DNA of 64,000 nucleotides, from the NCBI RefSeq assembly GCF_018861045.1, contig NZ_JAHKQJ010000010.1, positions 124,001 through 188,000 on the forward strand, read 5' to 3'. Every line of letters starts with the position of its first letter. The first letter of the stretch is position 1. A model generated the notes under the pieces. The model was not told where the DNA came from. It ran no database searches and was given only the letters and a program-made list of their open reading frames with translations. This DNA comes from Octadecabacter sp. B2R22 (lineage in GTDB: Bacteria; Pseudomonadota; Alphaproteobacteria; Rhodobacterales; Rhodobacteraceae). Below are positions 61,068-64,000 of the stretch, piece by piece. A program made the translations under genes and the position numbers.

Positions 61068-61487
61068 TTGAAGAGTGTTTGGATCGGAGGACTTCTGATC
61101 GTTGTGTATGCGGTCTGGAAAGTCGGTTCTCCATACATGTTTTCGGACAAGTTTGAAGTCGTTGTGATTGAGCAGGCCGCATCCCGATCCTGCAACGAGG
61201 GCTGGGTACGAAGAATTGGCCGGACGCGATCAGAACGTCCTCAAAGCAATCTTTTTGGGTACTGCGGAGCAGTCATGACAGATCATGGCGCTTTTGACCT
61301 AGTGGAGAGCGGTTCCTTTCTCTTCGGTGCTGATAAGAGGGAGGGCATCTTTGACGCATTGCAACCAAATTGCACAGTGACGATTTTGGCCTCGGGTTTC
61401 GGTGCGAAGCCCCGCTTAGGGGATAGAGCCTCAACGGGGTCGCGTTGGACTATCCTTGCTACCGATAGCTCACCTCGTTGCTCTTGA
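61068..61487 (+). CDS. Hypothetical membrane-anchored protein
   Basis: A 139-residue protein with an N-terminal hydrophobic helix (about residues 4-18, WIGGLLIVVYAVW) and a soluble part with four Cys. It would start with TTG at 61068, nine bases after AGGAG. No family is recognised. The composition is less GC-rich than its neighbours. A real gene is likely but not certain. Confidence 0.5.
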   Translation: MKSVWIGGLLIVVYAVWKVGSPYMFSDKFEVVVIEQAASRSCNEGWVRRIGRTRSERPQSNLFGYCGAVMTDHGAFDLVESGSFLFGADKREGIFDALQPNCTVTILASGFGAKPRLGDRASTGSRWTILATDSSPRCS

Positions 61488-61573
61488 TGGTGCTGTCGAC
61501 ACAATGCGAAGCAAGAACAGCTTCGTCCGCATAGCAAACCTTCGAAAAATTCTTACCGCATCTAGCAAACGGC

Positions 61574-62341
61574 TTAGCGCTGCACTTCGTGATCGAGCCG
61601 TTTCCGTGCAATCGCCTCATTGCGGTCGGCTTTGTCCTGCCCCCAAAGGGCATCCTCGACAAACCCCAAGTGCGCCTCAACGGCGGCCCGTGCGCCGGCA
61701 GCATCCCGTGCCTGCAAGGCGTCGTTGATCGCGCGGTGTTGGTCCAGCAAAGCGTCCCGCGTGGTGCGTTGTTTGAACATGATCTGGCGGTTGTAAAACA
61801 CCCCTTCACGCAGCAGTTGATACATAGAGCGCATCATATGAAGCATGATCACGTTATGGCTCGCCTCGATGATGCTGAGGTGGAAATCAGCGTCCAAACC
61901 AGCCTCTTCGGTTGGGTTGCGTTTGCTGTGGGCGGCTTCCATTTTCTTGAAGATCGTATCGACGACCTTCAGGTCCGTGTCGCTGCCCAGCGTCGCCGCG
62001 CGTTCTGCGGCCAACCCTTCCATGTCACGTCGAAACGCGATGTAGTCAAACACCGCTTCGTCGTGGTTCGCAAACAGGCGCACCAAGGTTTCCGAGAACG
62101 CCGACCCTAGTACATTGCCAACAAAGACGCCGGACCCTGCGTGGCTGACCAAAAGGCCGCTCACCTGTAACTCGGCCAAGGCTTCGCGCAGGGATGGGCG
62201 CGATACCCCAAGGCGTTCAGACAATTCCCGTTCCGAGGGCAGGCGCTCTCCGGGTTTCAGGATGCCGCGCAGGATCAATTGCTCGATCTGGCGCACCACC
62301 GATTGCGAAATCTTCTCGGGTTGAATGGGTTCGAATGGCAT
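61574..62341 (-). CDS. FadR-type GntR regulator (FCD domain)
   Basis: A 255-residue GntR regulator. Winged HTH in residues 10-75 (LRGILKPGERLPSERELSERLGVSRPSLREAL pattern) and an all-helical FCD effector domain with the metal-binding residues in DADFHLSIIEAS and EAHLG. Relatives PdhR and LldR sense pyruvate or lactate. ATG 62341 follows GAGGGG. A matching palindrome lies just upstream, so it probably represses itself. Confidence 0.88.
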   Translation of the reverse strand: MPFEPIQPEKISQSVVRQIEQLILRGILKPGERLPSERELSERLGVSRPSLREALAELQVSGLLVSHAGSGVFVGNVLGSAFSETLVRLFANHDEAVFDYIAFRRDMEGLAAERAATLGSDTDLKVVDTIFKKMEAAHSKRNPTEEAGLDADFHLSIIEASHNVIMLHMMRSMYQLLREGVFYNRQIMFKQRTTRDALLDQHRAINDALQARDAAGARAAVEAHLGFVEDALWGQDKADRNEAIARKRLDHEVQR

Positions 62342-62359
62342 TATTGGCCCCTCACATAA

Positions 62360-62380
62360 TTGGTCAAATGATATGACCAA
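62360..62380. promoter_or_regulatory. Probable operator of the FadR-type regulator
   Basis: TTGGTCA-7-TGACCAA, a perfect inverted repeat 19 bp upstream of the regulator start. TTGGT/ACCAA half-sites are typical for FCD-type GntR proteins such as PdhR. Confidence 0.65.
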
Positions 62381-62400
62381 ACCTAGCCCCGCCGCAAACG

Positions 62401-62431
62401 AAAAGGGCCGCCTGCGATGTGCAGACGGCCC
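62401..62431 (-). terminator. Terminator after the OmpA-family lipoprotein gene
   Basis: Minus strand: GGGCCGTCTGC and GCAGGCGGCCC form an 11-bp stem (one U-G pair) with a five-base loop, then TTTT. Confidence 0.9.
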
Positions 62432-62451
62432 AAGAAAGTATGGTATCAAAG

Positions 62452-63114
62452 TTAGCCGTTTGGCGTGATGGTGATTTCCACACGGCGGTTCAATGCGCGG
62501 CCTTCTGGCGTCAGGTTGGATGCGATTGGGGCATCTTCACCACGACCGATGGACCGGATACGGCCCGGATTAACGCCGCTGCTGATCAGCGCGGATGACA
62601 CAGCCTGTGCACGACGTGCCGACAGGTCTTGGTTGTAAGCGGCACCACCTGTGTTGTCGGCGTGACCGATCACGTTGATTGTTGTGTCAGGGTAGTTGTT
62701 GATGGATGCTGACAGTGCGGTGATGTCACTACGCAGGCCACCTGTCAGGGCTGCGCTGTCTGTCGCGAACAAGATGTCTTGTGGCAGGCTAACGATCAGC
62801 TGTTCACCCGTGTTGGTGATGGTCGCGTTGGACCCGAGCTGCTGGCGAAGTTCGGCTTCTTGTTGGTCCAGCAACACGCCAGCACCTGCACCCAGACCCG
62901 CGCCAAGAACAGCGCCAACGATTGCACTACGGTTGCGGGCGCCAGAATCGCCATCAGAACGTGCGGCGCCAATGATCGCACCAACACCTGCGCCAACAAG
63001 AGCGCCAGTCTGTGTGTTGCTGTTGGGGTTGTTCGGGTCAACTACTGAGTCACAGGCTGTCAGCACCATGACGCCAGACAAAGCGACGGCGAGGGACATT
63101 TTGGACAGGGTCAT
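62452..63114 (-). CDS. OmpA-family outer-membrane lipoprotein
   Basis: A 220-residue lipoprotein: a signal peptide with lipobox LTAC (about residue 21), a glycine-zipper region (TGALVGAGVGAIIGAA and AIVGAVLGAGLGAGAGVLL, about 37-80) and a C-terminal OmpA peptidoglycan-binding domain (FATDSAAL, NVIGHADNTGGAAYNQDLSARRAQAV, GRGEDAPIASN, NRRVEITI). It resembles E. coli YiaD. It ties the outer membrane to the wall. Confidence 0.88.
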   Translation of the reverse strand: MTLSKMSLAVALSGVMVLTACDSVVDPNNPNSNTQTGALVGAGVGAIIGAARSDGDSGARNRSAIVGAVLGAGLGAGAGVLLDQQEAELRQQLGSNATITNTGEQLIVSLPQDILFATDSAALTGGLRSDITALSASINNYPDTTINVIGHADNTGGAAYNQDLSARRAQAVSSALISSGVNPGRIRSIGRGEDAPIASNLTPEGRALNRRVEITITPNG

Positions 63115-63243
63115 ATTCTAAAATCCTATTTGGGCACCGGACGTGGTGCGTTTGATAGGCGTTATATCGATCAATCCCGCTTGTTATCCAATAACGCCCT
63201 GATGAGCGGCGGTGTTCCGCCGATGGTCATCGGTTTCAATGCC

Positions 63244-64000
63244 TTAACCCGCGTCCTCACGGGCACTTTCCCACGCCAACATCGCCCGTTTCACAGGAAG
63301 CCCCCAATGGTAACCGCCAAGGCCGCCGGATTTGCGCAGCGCACGATGACAGGGGATCAACCAACTCACCGGATTGCGGCCGACTGCGGTGCCCACGGCC
63401 CGCACCGCACGGGGCGTGCCGATCGCCTCGGCGATTTCAGAATACGTGGTGACGTGGCCTGACGGAATACTCAGAAGCGCCTCCCAAACCTTTAATTGAA
63501 ACGGCGCGCCGATCATGTGCAGCTTGGTTTCGCCTTCCATGCTTAACGCGGCCTCCACCCAAGGGCGGATCGCCTCTGGGTCTTCGGTAAACGTCGCGTT
63601 TGGCCAACGTTTGGCAAGGTCCGCGTAGGTTTCGCCATCGCCTTCTTCGGCGGTGAAACCCATGCCGCAAATGCCACGATCTGTGGCCATGGCGATGACA
63701 GGCCCAAAGGCGCTGTCAAAGCGACCCCATCGTATCGTTAACCCCGCAGCCCCACGTGCGTAACGCCCCGGACTCATTGCCTCCCAACTCAGGAAGAGAT
63801 CGTGTAGGCGGCCGGACCCTGACAGCCCCACTGCGTCTGCCGTCGCCAATGTGGTAAAGTTATTGGACAGCAGCGTCTTGGCGTGATCCAGCGCGAGGTA
63901 TTGCTGATACCGTTTCGGCGATACCCCGACCCAACGCGAAAAGACCCGTTGAAAATGGGCGGGTGACATCTCCATGCGCGCGGCAAGCTCGTCGAGTGAC
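63244..64000 (-). CDS. ada: Methylated-DNA--protein-cysteine methyltransferase with AraC-type domain (Ada-like), 5' truncated
   Basis: The gene runs out of the window; 252 codons are visible. The first part is the end of an AraC-type HTH domain (MSPAHFQRVFSRWVGVSPKRYQQY, then a second helix-turn-helix). A MGMT domain follows with the active-site PCHR in WLIPCHRALRKSGGLGGY and the FQLKVWEALLSIPSGHVTTYSEIAEAIGTPRAVRAVG region. It transfers alkyl groups from O6-guanine to Cys. The N-terminal zinc site of full Ada cannot be checked. The open frame continues past 63975 to the edge. Confidence 0.88.
   Translation of the reverse strand, partial: SLDELAARMEMSPAHFQRVFSRWVGVSPKRYQQYLALDHAKTLLSNNFTTLATADAVGLSGSGRLHDLFLSWEAMSPGRYARGAAGLTIRWGRFDSAFGPVIAMATDRGICGMGFTAEEGDGETYADLAKRWPNATFTEDPEAIRPWVEAALSMEGETKLHMIGAPFQLKVWEALLSIPSGHVTTYSEIAEAIGTPRAVRAVGTAVGRNPVSWLIPCHRALRKSGGLGGYHWGLPVKRAMLAWESAREDAG

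Overview
The window is a chromosomal segment of an alphaproteobacterium, most likely the Roseobacter group of Rhodobacteraceae. This rests on MipZ instead of MinD, an atpI-B-E-F'-F gene group without the F1 genes, clustered hemC/hemE/hemF, Rhodobacteraceae-style ClpS, RsmC and DacC-SPOR proteins, and a taurine/sulfite gene set typical of marine roseobacters. I see no insertion sequence, prophage, plasmid gene or CRISPR array. Genes are dense and many neighbours overlap by 1-4 bases (ATGA or TGATG).

Layout. 1-92: tail of a cytochrome c gene. 274-6188: yejABEF peptide/microcin-C-type ABC importer. 6185-11238: FAH-family hydrolase, D,D-carboxypeptidase with SPOR domain, clpS, rsmC, an SDR with a degenerate active site, and a small lipoprotein. 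11346-14389: heme genes hemF, hemE and hemC. 14410-15205: an AT-richer patch with one unrecognised secreted protein. 15206-21665: FAD-linked oxidase, a CAT-anticodon tRNA, a fused 5-oxoprolinase/hydantoinase, an SMP-30 lactonase and a lipoprotein.

21750-36646 is the most interesting part: a taurine-to-sulfate module. Tpa makes sulfoacetaldehyde, Xsc releases sulfite and acetyl phosphate, Pta and AckA take the acetyl group to acetyl-CoA or acetate, a TauE-like carrier can export sulfite, and SoeABC oxidises sulfite to sulfate. Eight genes from xsc to soeC lie on one strand, several translationally coupled. One is an unannotated 46-codon membrane-protein gene between soeA and soeB. TauR-type direct repeats with the same 23-bp period precede both xsc and tpa, and a perfect 11-bp palindrome covers the tauR start codon. 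Between tauR and tpa sit two secreted proteins built from a four-cysteine repeat (C-x7-C-x10-C-x8-C): a nine-repeat trypsin-like protease and a stand-alone three-repeat protein.

36776-45187: copA with cueR and a clear CueR-type promoter, a small membrane protein, mipZ, an rhlE-type helicase behind a long foldable leader, a Nudix hydrolase, a PiT phosphate transporter and a secreted protein. 45249-53913 is an ffh / ribosomal-protein / tRNA-modification block: ffh, two GNATs, chorismate mutase, rpsP, rimM, a sulfotransferase-like gene and trmD. An esterase and an amino-acid permease separate trmD from rplS-rpmE. 54063-58064: two paralogous membrane proteins, azoR with a divergent LysR gene, a membrane protein and an ArsR regulator. 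58268-60888: Fo ATP synthase genes. 60889-64000: a hypothetical protein, a FadR-type regulator with a palindromic operator, an OmpA-family lipoprotein, and an Ada-type methyltransferase cut by the window end.

All functional names come from reading motifs and overall sequence character. No database search was run.
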